Positions 1 to 5,231 of a DNA stretch of 9,056 bases are shown piece after piece. A program made the position numbers and the translations under genes. The notes under the pieces were generated by a model. It searched no databases. It saw only the letters and a list, made by a program, of their open reading frames with translations, and was not told where the DNA came from. Source of the stretch: Parcubacteria group bacterium GW2011_GWB1_42_6 (lineage in GTDB: Bacteria; Patescibacteriota; Minisyncoccia; Portnoybacterales; GWB1-42-6); assembly GCA_000997475.1 (NCBI GenBank), contig LCEC01000022.1, forward strand, positions 1 to 9,056. Reading direction: 5' to 3'. How positions within the stretch are numbered: the first letter of the stretch is position 1; every line of letters starts with the position of its first letter.

Positions 1-375
1 ATCTATCAATAGGAAACAGATGTCTGAATCTAAAATTAGATTTTAGATAATTCATTAATGATAGACGCTGCATTTGAGTATTTACAAGTATATTTATATC
101 GAATTGAAATTTATACCTATTTAACGTATATCCAAGCATGAATTTATTTGTGGTATTATCTGCATTTTTAATAAAGAACTCATGATTCATCATATATAAA
201 CTAGGCATATCTGATCTCCCGGTTCCAAATTTTGGGCGATCTTATCGGAAACAACAAAACCAAATCCATTTGAATCCTTGATTTCGCTTTGGTCCCTCTC
301 TTATGGAGATATTGAATATACTTCCATTCTCGCAATCGCAACCGCGAAAGATTCCAAATGAATAAGATTAAACAT
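1..375 (-). pseudogene. Broken or frameshifted gene of unknown function, running off the left edge
   Basis: I do not recognise this protein. On the minus strand an ATG at 375 follows a good Shine-Dalgarno (GGGAGG, 386-381, 5-nt spacing) and encodes a peptide beginning MFNLIHLESF. After 24 codons the frame hits TAA (303-301), but beyond it the same frame stays open with protein-like sequence (ending LEPGDQICLVYI) until TGA at 192-190. A second frame, open from 241 to the window edge with an ATG at 208, continues with protein-like sequence (for example NTTNKFMLGYTLNRYKFQFD) and no stop. Together these look like one gene with a nonsense codon and a frameshift, or two short genes in a row. An extended -10-like TGC-TATACG lies at 447-439. 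The third frame is also partly open, so the reading is uncertain. Apart from this region and the palindrome at 517-554, I see no gene between 1 and 607. Confidence 0.35.
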
Positions 376-516
376 CTTGCCCTCCCTAATCCAAGAAATT
401 TGATTGATTTAAATTTAATTATGAATGTACTTTTTAAGCGTATAGCAAATCTAAAAATAAAGCAACATTTTTATTTTTCCTAAATTATATTCTGAAATCA
501 AAGACGATTCAAACAA

Positions 517-554
517 GGTGCCAGAAATGTTGCTATAGCAACATTTCTGGCACC
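517..554. repeat. Perfect 38-bp palindrome
   Basis: The two arms, each starting GGTGCCAGAAATGTTGC, meet at a central TATA and are exact reverse complements over all 38 bases, with no spacer. As RNA it gives a 17-bp stem with a 4-nt loop. It lies just beyond the terminator-like hairpin downstream of the phosphatase gene. On the minus strand it is followed only by TTGTTTG, so on its own it is a weak intrinsic terminator. It could be a back-up terminator, a repeat copy, or a protein-binding or cruciform site. Confidence 0.85.
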
Positions 555-573
555 AAAAAACCGCCAAAGGCGG
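555..573 (-). terminator. Intrinsic terminator of the inositol-phosphatase-like gene
   Basis: Read on the minus strand, CCGCC-TTT-GGCGG is a 5-bp all-GC hairpin followed directly by six T residues (560-555). It lies 35 bases past the TAG stop of the gene that ends at 608. The stem is short but the GC content and T-run are textbook. Confidence 0.7.
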
Positions 574-607
574 CGACTAAACTTGGTTCCCTGTCTCGGT
601 CTGGAAC

Positions 608-1390
608 CTATAGATGCTTTTTAACACATCCCAATATCTCGCCGTGAACAATCCTGTTAGAAATAATGCACCCAAGACCATCTTTATCATATCTTCGCTC
701 ATTTCCATCAAGATCAGTAACTTTGCCACCTGCTTCTTCCGTAATAATCTTCAACGCGGCAACATCATGAGCGTAAGGATTAAAAAATACTGTTCCGGAA
801 AATTTACCGTTGGCAACTTGAATGCCGCCATAAATAACCGATAACAACTTCATGACCTTGGCTCCTTTTTCGCACAAAGCTCCAAGAGTCAAATCTCCGG
901 AGAATCCAATATCCTTTCCAGAGCCATCCGTGTTTAAAAAAGTATTATTCAAATTTTTATCGCTGGAAACGCGTATTTTTCTGCCGTTGCGGTAAGCGCC
1001 TTCTCCTTTGCATGCCCAGTACATATTTTTCATAATTGGGTCATTCACAATGCCGAGAATGGGCAAACCATTTGATTTTTCGACCAACGCGAGAGAAAAG
1101 GTAAATATTGGCAGTCCGCAAGAAAATTGCATTGTTCCGTCTATCGGGTCGCAGACCCAAACATACATTGATTCTGCCTTTTCATCGCTTTCTTCTTCTC
1201 CCTTTATGCTATGACCAGGGTATACTCGATTTATTTCATCAATCACAAATCTGTTAATTTCCGTATCTGCCTGAGTAAGAGGCGTGCTATCATTTTTCCA
1301 TGTTTTTTCGATGTCAAAGCCAAAATATTTAAGAGCTATTTGGGCTGAACCTTCGGCTATTTTTTTTGCTAAATTTAAGTAATCTTCCAT
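608..1390 (-). CDS. Inositol monophosphatase family protein (IMPase/HisN-like)
   Basis: This is a Mg-dependent phosphomonoesterase of the inositol monophosphatase superfamily, of normal length (260 aa). Visible motifs are KNDSTPLTQADTE near residues 32-44, the metal-binding GEE at 64-66, the signature DPIDGT at 81-86 with D81 and D84 as metal ligands, and the C-terminal motif AHDVAALKIITEEAGG at 207-222 with D209, followed by DLDG. In most family members a Trp precedes the HD of the last motif; here it is Ala. The natural substrate (inositol phosphate, histidinol phosphate, or PAP as in CysQ) cannot be read from the sequence. The ATG at 1390 is chosen because the family's N-terminal helix begins at once; no Shine-Dalgarno is seen. 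It lies 94 bases downstream of tRNA-Gln, so it may be expressed separately or by read-through. It stops at TAG (610-608) ahead of a terminator. Confidence 0.93.
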   Translation of the reverse strand: MEDYLNLAKKIAEGSAQIALKYFGFDIEKTWKNDSTPLTQADTEINRFVIDEINRVYPGHSIKGEEESDEKAESMYVWVCDPIDGTMQFSCGLPIFTFSLALVEKSNGLPILGIVNDPIMKNMYWACKGEGAYRNGRKIRVSSDKNLNNTFLNTDGSGKDIGFSGDLTLGALCEKGAKVMKLLSVIYGGIQVANGKFSGTVFFNPYAHDVAALKIITEEAGGKVTDLDGNERRYDKDGLGCIISNRIVHGEILGCVKKHL

Positions 1391-1484
1391 ATGGAATTTA
1401 TAATATGCCTAAACAAAAATCATCGGGAGATCTTCTTTGTTATGCTCTAACACCTCACGGTCGTCAGAACCTATCACATGAGTG

Positions 1485-1555
1485 TTCCGGGACAGGGATT
1501 CGAACCCCGATTCCATGCTCCAGAGGCATGTGTCCTACCATTAGACGATCCCGGA
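1485..1555 (-). tRNA. tRNA-Gln (anticodon CTG)
   Basis: This is a complete 71-nt cloverleaf on the minus strand. The acceptor TCCGGGA pairs with TCCCGGA; the D arm is GTCT/GGAC; the anticodon stem CATGC/GCATG encloses loop CTCTGGA with anticodon CTG; the T arm is CGGGG-TTCGAAT-CCCTG. The discriminator is A, and the weak U1-A72 first pair is typical of bacterial tRNA-Gln. The 3' CCA is not encoded and must be added by nucleotidyltransferase. It follows ftsX and its C-rich palindrome by 80 bases. Confidence 0.95.
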
Positions 1556-1578
1556 TTGTTTAAACCTAAAATAAAAAA

Positions 1579-1609
1579 TCCCCCTCATTCCCCCTTTATA
1601 AAGGGGGAA
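1579..1609. repeat. C-rich palindromic repeat downstream of ftsX, possible terminator
   Basis: A perfect 22-bp palindrome (1588-1609; TTCCCCC-TTTATAAA-GGGGGAA) is preceded on the plus strand by another run of five C at 1580-1584. On the minus strand the order is C-run, G-run, second G-run, then ATTTTTTATTTT. An alternative stem with the second G-run would sit directly before the T-run and could end ftsX transcription. The element belongs to the family of C/G-run hairpins also seen at 5888-5936, 7785-7818 and 8779-8878. Confidence 0.7.
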
Positions 1610-1635
1610 GAATACTTAATCAAAGCACAAAACAG

Positions 1636-2547
1636 CTAAGCTTTCAAGTAGCGGCGGACGGCGATAAGGCTTGAGACGCCGCCGATAATCACCCCCACTC
1701 CGATTATAAGAACCGAATATTGCAAGAAATTCGCCTGATAAAATTCTATCAGATTGATTCCCGGCAAAAAGCTGGAAACTTTGGGGGTGAGAATATAGAG
1801 AATGGGAAAAAGCAAAATGAGAGTGATGGCGCCGGCCACGATGCCGTAAATAATTCCTTCCACCAAAAACGGCCCGCGGATAAACCAGTTGCCCGCGCCC
1901 ACCAGCCGCATCACGGAAATTTCATCGCGCCAATTAAACATCGTGAGGCGCACGGTGTTAAAAGAAACCAAAACGGCAAGCAAAGCCAAAACCAGCGAAA
2001 TTCCCCAGCCGGTCTTCTGAATGCTGGCCGTCATGCGATTGAGACGCGAAATTATTTCTTTGTTCTGCTTGTAATTGATTTTATCTATGATGCCCTGAAA
2101 CCTGTCTTGCGAAAGGTAATTGGCCAACGATTCGTATTGCGAAGCAAAATTGGCTTTGACGTTCAAGCTGGCTTCCAAAGGATTCTGATCAAGCTCCTGA
2201 AGGCTCTGCAAAATCATCGGATCGTCCTTGTGGCGTTCCTGAAACTGGGCCAAAGCGTCTTCTTTGGAAATATATTCAATGCTTTTCACTTCATCAAGTT
2301 CCTGCAATTCTTCTTTTACCTGGATTATTTTTGCTTCTTCCGCGTCATTATGGAAATAGACGCTAACATCCACTTTGCCTTCAAGGATCGAAACCACTTC
2401 TTGCGTCATCACGTTAAAAATCGAAAGCCCGGCCACCACCATTAAAGCCAAAGTCATCACGGCGACAGTCGCGGTTGAAAGCCAGTAGTTGCGCCAAAAA
2501 CTTTGCCAACCGGATTTTAGAATGCGCGTCAATGTGGTTTTTATCAT
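1636..2547 (-). CDS. ftsX: Cell division protein FtsX (permease subunit of FtsEX)
   Basis: This is the membrane subunit of the FtsEX complex, which relays FtsE ATPase activity to periplasmic or extracellular peptidoglycan hydrolases at the septum. From the ATG at 2547 it is 303 aa, normal for the family. It has the FtsX layout: a short basic cytoplasmic N-terminus, TM1 (about 23-46), an extracellular domain (about 47-178, with the VDVSVYF strand at 59-65 and a charged coiled region), then TM2 (180-199), TM3 (226-252) and TM4 (276-298). The loop after TM2 carries the conserved RDEISVMRLVGA (207-218). The frame stays open upstream to an ATG at 2622, but those 25 extra residues come from an inverted repeat and lack family character, so 2547 is preferred. 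No Shine-Dalgarno is visible. It follows ftsE and ends in TAG at 1636. Confidence 0.95.
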   Translation of the reverse strand: MIKTTLTRILKSGWQSFWRNYWLSTATVAVMTLALMVVAGLSIFNVMTQEVVSILEGKVDVSVYFHNDAEEAKIIQVKEELQELDEVKSIEYISKEDALAQFQERHKDDPMILQSLQELDQNPLEASLNVKANFASQYESLANYLSQDRFQGIIDKINYKQNKEIISRLNRMTASIQKTGWGISLVLALLAVLVSFNTVRLTMFNWRDEISVMRLVGAGNWFIRGPFLVEGIIYGIVAGAITLILLFPILYILTPKVSSFLPGINLIEFYQANFLQYSVLIIGVGVIIGGVSSLIAVRRYLKA

Positions 2548-2577
2548 AAGTTGATTAAATCCGAAATTCGAAATCCG

Positions 2578-2662
2578 AAACAAATTCCAAATCCAAATTC
2601 TCCAAATTTCAAACGAATGCATTCCGTTTAGAATTTGTGATTTTGGAAATTGGGATTTGTTT
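2578..2662. repeat. Imperfect A/T-rich inverted repeat between ftsE and ftsX
   Basis: A left arm starting AAACAAATTCC and a right arm ending GGGATTTGTTT are imperfect reverse complements of about 42 bases each, folding around a central GAATGCATTC (2615-2624). The arms are made of degenerate AAATTCC/AAATCC units. It sits in the ftsX leader just upstream of the chosen start and has no coding character. Confidence 0.65.
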
Positions 2663-2675
2663 AGAAATTACCGCG

Positions 2676-2712
2676 TCCTTCCGTAGCCCCGAGTTTATCG
2701 AGGGGCGAAGGA
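2676..2712. repeat. GC-rich hairpin repeat (GCCCC...TTTATC...GGGGC type)
   Basis: The outer stem TCCTTC (2676-2681)/GAAGGA (2707-2712) and inner stem GCCCC (2686-2690)/GGGGC (2702-2706) enclose an 11-nt loop GAGTTTATCGA. The 21-bp core (2686-2706) matches 17 of 21 bases with the core at 4984-5004 that interrupts a tRNA-Gly T-loop, so it is a dispersed repeat in this genome. Confidence 0.7.
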
Positions 2713-2736
2713 GGAGAAATTAGGATTTAGAAATTT

Positions 2737-2767
2737 TATTCTAATTTTCTTCCAGAAAATTAGAATA
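2737..2767 (-). other. 14-bp perfect hairpin spanning the ftsE stop codon
   Basis: TATTCTAATTTTCT (2737-2750), loop TCC, then its exact reverse complement (2754-2767) gives a 14-bp, A/T-rich stem with a 3-nt loop. The ftsE stop codon (2762-2760) lies inside the stem. No T-run follows on the minus strand, so it is more likely an mRNA-stabilising or processing hairpin, or a repeat copy, than an intrinsic terminator. Confidence 0.6.
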
Positions 2768-3437
2768 TGTATCTTCCTTTTTCTTCATCCCTGATTATTC
2801 TTCCCTTGTCAAAAGTTACCACCCGCCGGCTCAAATTATTGATTATCTCCCGATCGTGAGTCGCTAAAACTATCGTTGTGCCAAGCTCGTTGATTTTTAA
2901 AAGCAAGCGAATGATATCCCATGAATTCAAAAGATCCAAATTTCCGGTGGGCTCATCGGCCAGAATAACCGAAGGACGATGAATTAAAGCGCGAGCGATC
3001 GCCACCCTCTGCTTTTCTCCGCCCGAAAGCTGATGGGGAAATTGATTTACTTTGCTTCCCAGGCCCACTAATTCCAAAAGCTGGGGAACATCCTGCTCTA
3101 TTTCTTTATTAGTCGATCCGCCCACTTCCATGGCAAAAGCCACGTTTTCATAAGCGGTTCTATCCGAGAGCAAACGAAAATCCTGAAAAACCATGCCGAT
3201 TTTGCGCCGAAGTTTGGGCAAGTCTTTGTCTTTTATCAGATGGACATTTTGCTTATCCAAAAAAACTTTGCCCTTGGTCGGTTTTTCCTCGCCGATCAGC
3301 AATTTTAAAAACGTGGACTTGCCCGAACCGGAAGGCCCCGCAATCGAAACAAATTCCTGCGGCTTTATTTCCGTATTCACTCCTTCCAAAGCCACGCAGC
3401 CGTCATAGATTTTGGAAACATTTTGATAGATAATCAT
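2760..3437 (-). CDS. ftsE: Cell division ATP-binding protein FtsE
   Basis: This is the cytoplasmic ABC ATPase partner of FtsX, which couples ATP hydrolysis to activation of septal cell-wall hydrolases. At 225 aa it is full length. All nucleotide-binding motifs are present: Walker A GPSGSGKST (34-42), Q-loop Q85 in VFQDFRLL, ABC signature LSGGEKQR (137-144), Walker B VILADEPTGNLD (157-168) and H-loop H194 in ATHD. The phrase FQDFRLL is characteristic of FtsE among the MacB/LolD-like ATPases. The ATG at 3437 places Walker A where FtsE proteins have it. There is no Shine-Dalgarno, and the start codon overlaps the end of a large inverted-repeat element (3436-3638) separating it from prfB. The order prfB-ftsE-ftsX is a conserved bacterial arrangement. 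Confidence 0.97.
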   Translation of the reverse strand: MIIYQNVSKIYDGCVALEGVNTEIKPQEFVSIAGPSGSGKSTFLKLLIGEEKPTKGKVFLDKQNVHLIKDKDLPKLRRKIGMVFQDFRLLSDRTAYENVAFAMEVGGSTNKEIEQDVPQLLELVGLGSKVNQFPHQLSGGEKQRVAIARALIHRPSVILADEPTGNLDLLNSWDIIRLLLKINELGTTIVLATHDREIINNLSRRVVTFDKGRIIRDEEKGRYIF

Positions 3438-3638
3438 AATGCGAAATGTGCGAATCTAATGCCAACTTACGAACCGCGAAAGAATTCGTCATCGCGAGGA
3501 GTTTGCGACGAAGCGATCCCGCGGAGAGCGGCAATAACTCGAGATTGCTTCGCCCCGCAGCTGCGGGGCTCGCAATGACAAATTCTTTTTTATTTCGCAG
3601 TTCGCAAAGTTAGCATCAAGTTCGTAGGTTCGCATTAT
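3436..3638. repeat. 203-bp inverted-repeat (MITE/REP-like) element filling the prfB-ftsE spacer
   Basis: Perfect 10-bp ends ATAATGCGAA (3436-3445) and TTCGCATTAT (3629-3638) bound a long imperfect inverted repeat: CTAATGCCAACTTACGAACC on the left against GATGCTAACTTTGCGAACT read in reverse complement from the right. The arms continue through AGAATTCGTCATCGCGAG and its counterpart AGAATTTGTCATTGCGAG. Near the middle is a perfect 18-bp palindrome, GCCCCGCAG/CTGCGGGGC (3552-3569). The ends overlap the ftsE start codon and the prfB stop codon. There is no coding capacity. Confidence 0.75.
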
Positions 3639-4736
3639 ACTTTGCGCACTTCCGCCTCGATAAATTCTTCCAAATCGCCGTCCAGCACCTGATCGGGCTG
3701 AACCGATTCCACGCCTGTGCGAACATCTTTGACAAGTTTATACGGATGCAAAACATAATTGCGAATCTGCGAACCCCATTCGGCCGTGCCCTCGCCGCTT
3801 TGGATGCCGGCTTTAAGTCCCGTGATTTCTTGCTGTTTTTTCTTTGTTTCCAACTGATAAAGTTTAGAATAAAGCATCTTCATCGCCTTTTCGCGATTGG
3901 CCGATTGGGAACGTTCAATTTGGCAAGAAACAACGATATTGGTCGGAAGGTGAGTGACGCGAACAGCCGTTTCAAGTTTATTGACATTCTGCCCGCCGGG
4001 TCCCGAAGATCGATAAGTATCAACTCTCAAATCCTCCGGTTTTATCTGAATCTCGCCTATTTTTTCAATCTCCGGCAAAATTTCAACCAGCGAAAAAGAA
4101 GTGTGGCGCAAATTATTGGCGTTAAAAGGCGAAAGCCGCACCAAACGATGAACACCCGATTCGTTTTTTAAAAATCCGTAGGCGAAAGGTCCGCGAATTT
4201 CCAAAGTCGCGCTTTTTATTCCCGCTTCCTGGCCTTCATGAATATCGAGCAGATTTGTCTTAAATCCTTTTCTCTCGGCGTATCGAGTATACATTCGCAA
4301 AAGCATGTTCGCCCAATCTTGGGCTTCGGTTCCGCCCGCCCCGCTATAAATCGAAAGCAAAACATTGTTTCGATCGTACGGTCCGGAAAAGAAAACTTTT
4401 ATCTCCTGTTCTCTTGTTTTTTTCTCCGCCTCTTTCAGTTCTTTTTCCACCGCTCTCATTTCTTCGGCGGAAGGATTTTCGGGCAGCTTTTTAACATCAT
4501 CATCCAAGACGGACAAAATCAAATCCATGTTTTCCCATTCTTCCCTTTCGTTTTTGAGCTCCGCCAATTTTTGGCTGGCTTCCTTGGCCGCTTCTTGGTT
4601 CTGCCAAAAAGAAGAGTCAGCCATCCTTTGCTCTATATCCGCGATAATTTTAGCTTTCCCGGCCAAGTCAAAGACGGTCCTTGGCCTTTTGAGCCCGGTC
4701 TTTTAATTCATCTGAAATTTTCGCGAAATCTTCCAT
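3635..4736 (-). CDS. prfB: Peptide chain release factor 2 with programmed +1 frameshift
   Basis: RF2 reads UAA and UGA in the ribosomal A site and triggers peptide release. The gene starts at ATG 4736, reads 22 codons (MEDFAKISDELK...KDRL) and meets an in-frame TGA at 4670-4668. A +1 shift on CTT-TGA-C continues as GAC-TTG and on to TAA at 3637-3635, giving about 366 aa, nearly the length of E. coli RF2. Diagnostic motifs in the joined product are the stop-codon-reading SPF at about 202-204 and the catalytic GGQ at about 247-249 (SGPGGQNVNK), both three residues from their E. coli positions. A charged coiled N-terminal domain precedes them. Regulation is autogenous: low RF2 favours the shift. 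It lies 51 bases after tRNA-Thr, upstream of ftsE. The coding parts are 4736-4671 and 4669-3635. Confidence 0.96.
4664..4682 (-). promoter_or_regulatory. RF2 programmed +1 frameshift site
   Basis: The minus strand reads AAGGAC-CGT-CTT-TGA-C. The slippery CTT (4673-4671) precedes the in-frame TGA (4670-4668) followed by C, the classical poor-termination context. An internal Shine-Dalgarno-like AAGGA sits a few bases upstream, as the AGGGGG does in E. coli prfB. The reading frame after the shift runs straight into conserved RF2 sequence. Confidence 0.93.
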
Positions 4737-4787
4737 GTTTTCAAATTAAACTTAACACGAAAAAGTTAAAAAAACAATTTATGAATG

Positions 4788-4859
4788 AGCCGGAGGTGAG
4801 GATTGAACTCACGGCCTGACGCTTACGAAGCGCCTGCTCTACCACTGAGCTACTCCGGC
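4788..4859 (-). tRNA. tRNA-Thr (anticodon CGT)
   Basis: This is a complete 72-nt cloverleaf: acceptor GCCGGAG/CTCCGGC, D arm GCTC/GAGC, anticodon stem GGCGC/GCGTC (one G-U) with loop TTCGTAA and anticodon CGT, variable loop AGGCC, T arm GTGAG-TTCAATC-CTCAC, discriminator T. No CCA is encoded. The 85-base gap to the next tRNA sequence holds only a weak inverted repeat (CTTATCG 4868-4874 with CGATAAG 4915-4921). Confidence 0.95.
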
Positions 4860-4963
4860 ATTATTCACTTATCGCTAATCACTTGCCGCCAATCGAAAAT
4901 TCAATTAACTCTTCCGATAAGCGATCAGCGATTTGCTAATCTGTGAGCGGGCATCGGGAATCG

Positions 4964-5005
4964 CCCAGAGATCAACTCGGGGCGCTCCGGGTTTATCCCG
5001 GGGCG
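4964..5005. repeat. 42-bp hairpin element inserted in a tRNA-Gly T-loop
   Basis: Removing 42 bases joins GGGAATCG to GACCCGC on the plus strand, which recreates the T-arm sequence found intact in the neighbouring tRNA-Gly (GGGAATCGGACCCGC). The flanking CG is present on both sides, so the exact edges are ambiguous by 2 bp or represent a CG duplication. The insert holds a 7-bp hairpin CTCCGGG-TTTAT-CCCGGGG (4985-5003, one G-U), whose 21-bp core at 4984-5004 is a diverged copy of the repeat at 2686-2706. Confidence 0.65.
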
Positions 5006-5014
5006 GACCCGCAT

Positions 5015-5139
5015 CCCCGCACTTAATCCGTACATCTGGAGCGAGAGACGGGAATCGGACCCGCGTTCTTAGCTTGGGAAGCTAACGTACTGCCACTGTA
5101 CTACTCTCGCGCAAAGCGCGGCGCAGATTAAGTGCGGGG
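5015..5139. repeat. 14-bp inverted repeat bracketing tRNA-Gly(CCC)
   Basis: CCCCGCACTTAATC (5015-5028) and its exact reverse complement GATTAAGTGCGGGG (5126-5139) flank the intact tRNA-Gly at 5040-5110. In the transcript they would form a 14-bp stem with the whole tRNA in its loop. The outer ends of the stem abut the two broken halves of the other tRNA-Gly. A further small hairpin, CGCGC-AAA-GCGCG (5108-5120), overlaps the 5' end of the inner tRNA. Confidence 0.8.
5040..5110 (-). tRNA. tRNA-Gly (anticodon CCC)
   Basis: This is a complete 71-nt cloverleaf: acceptor GCGAGAG/CTCTCGC, D arm GTAC-AGTGGCA-GTAC, anticodon stem TTAGC/GCTAA with loop TTCCCAA and anticodon CCC, variable loop GAAC, T arm GCGGG-TCCGATT-CCCGT, discriminator T. 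No CCA is encoded. It lies inside a 14-bp inverted repeat and within the span of a second, disrupted tRNA-Gly whose anticodon loop is identical. Confidence 0.95.
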
Positions 5140-5173
5140 GCTTGGGAAGGTCGCATTCTGCCACTGAACCATA

Positions 5174-5206
5174 CCCGCCTACGCTCGCAAAGCGAGCTTC
5201 GACGGG
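5174..5206. repeat. Hairpin repeat overlapping the 5' end of the interrupted tRNA-Gly
   Basis: The inner stem GCTCGC-AAA-GCGAGC (5183-5197) and outer CCCG (5174-5177)/CGGG (5203-5206) make a GC-rich hairpin with an internal loop. Its left end is also the GCGGG of the tRNA acceptor strand. It has the same stem-AAA-stem design as CGCGC-AAA-GCGCG at 5108-5120, before the intact tRNA-Gly. Confidence 0.6.
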
Positions 5207-5231
5207 CAGGCCCGCTTTATTCGCAAAATTA

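Larger units (their letters stand above)
4946..5178 (-). pseudogene. Interrupted tRNA-Gly (CCC-type) split by a nested tRNA-Gly and a T-loop insertion
   Basis: The 5' half (5178-5141) is a perfect tRNA-Gly beginning: acceptor GCGGGTA, D arm GTTC-AGTGGCA-GAAT, anticodon stem CGACC, loop TTCCCAA (anticodon CCC), then G. The sequence then departs into a block holding an intact tRNA-Gly. The 3' half resumes at about 5016 with GGAT, T-stem GCGGG (5012-5008) and the start of the T-loop. It is broken again by 42 bases (about 5005-4964) and ends with GCTAAAT-like T-loop remnants read as CGATT, then CCCGA, acceptor TGCCCGC (pairing with GCGGGTA through one G-U) and discriminator T at 4946. The 3' strand of the anticodon stem (GGTCG expected) is missing. 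It is probably a pseudogene made by nested insertions; a spliced gene is the unlikely alternative. Confidence 0.6.

Noticed and set aside
2548..2622. N-terminal extension of FtsX from ATG 2622
   Set aside because: The extra 25 residues are translated from an inverted repeat. FtsX proteins begin with the short basic segment that starts at 2547.
4668..4670. UGA recoded as glycine (Gracilibacteria/SR1 code)
   Set aside because: RF2 is present and UGA regulates it. The 35-aa peptide at 5689-5796 also ends at TGA, and the other gene frames contain no internal TGA.
3635..4736. prfB as a frameshifted pseudogene
   Set aside because: The disruption is the classical CTT-TGA-C programmed site at the conserved location, and the rest of the protein, including SPF and GGQ, is intact.
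4238..4819. 193-codon plus-strand frame ending in tRNA-Thr
   Set aside because: Its end is the reverse strand of a tRNA and the rest is antisense to prfB.
4946..5178. Group I intron in the tRNA-Gly
   Set aside because: The interrupting block is too short and mostly consists of another tRNA. No P/Q/R/S-like core is visible, and the 3' anticodon strand is absent, so clean splicing would not rebuild a tRNA.
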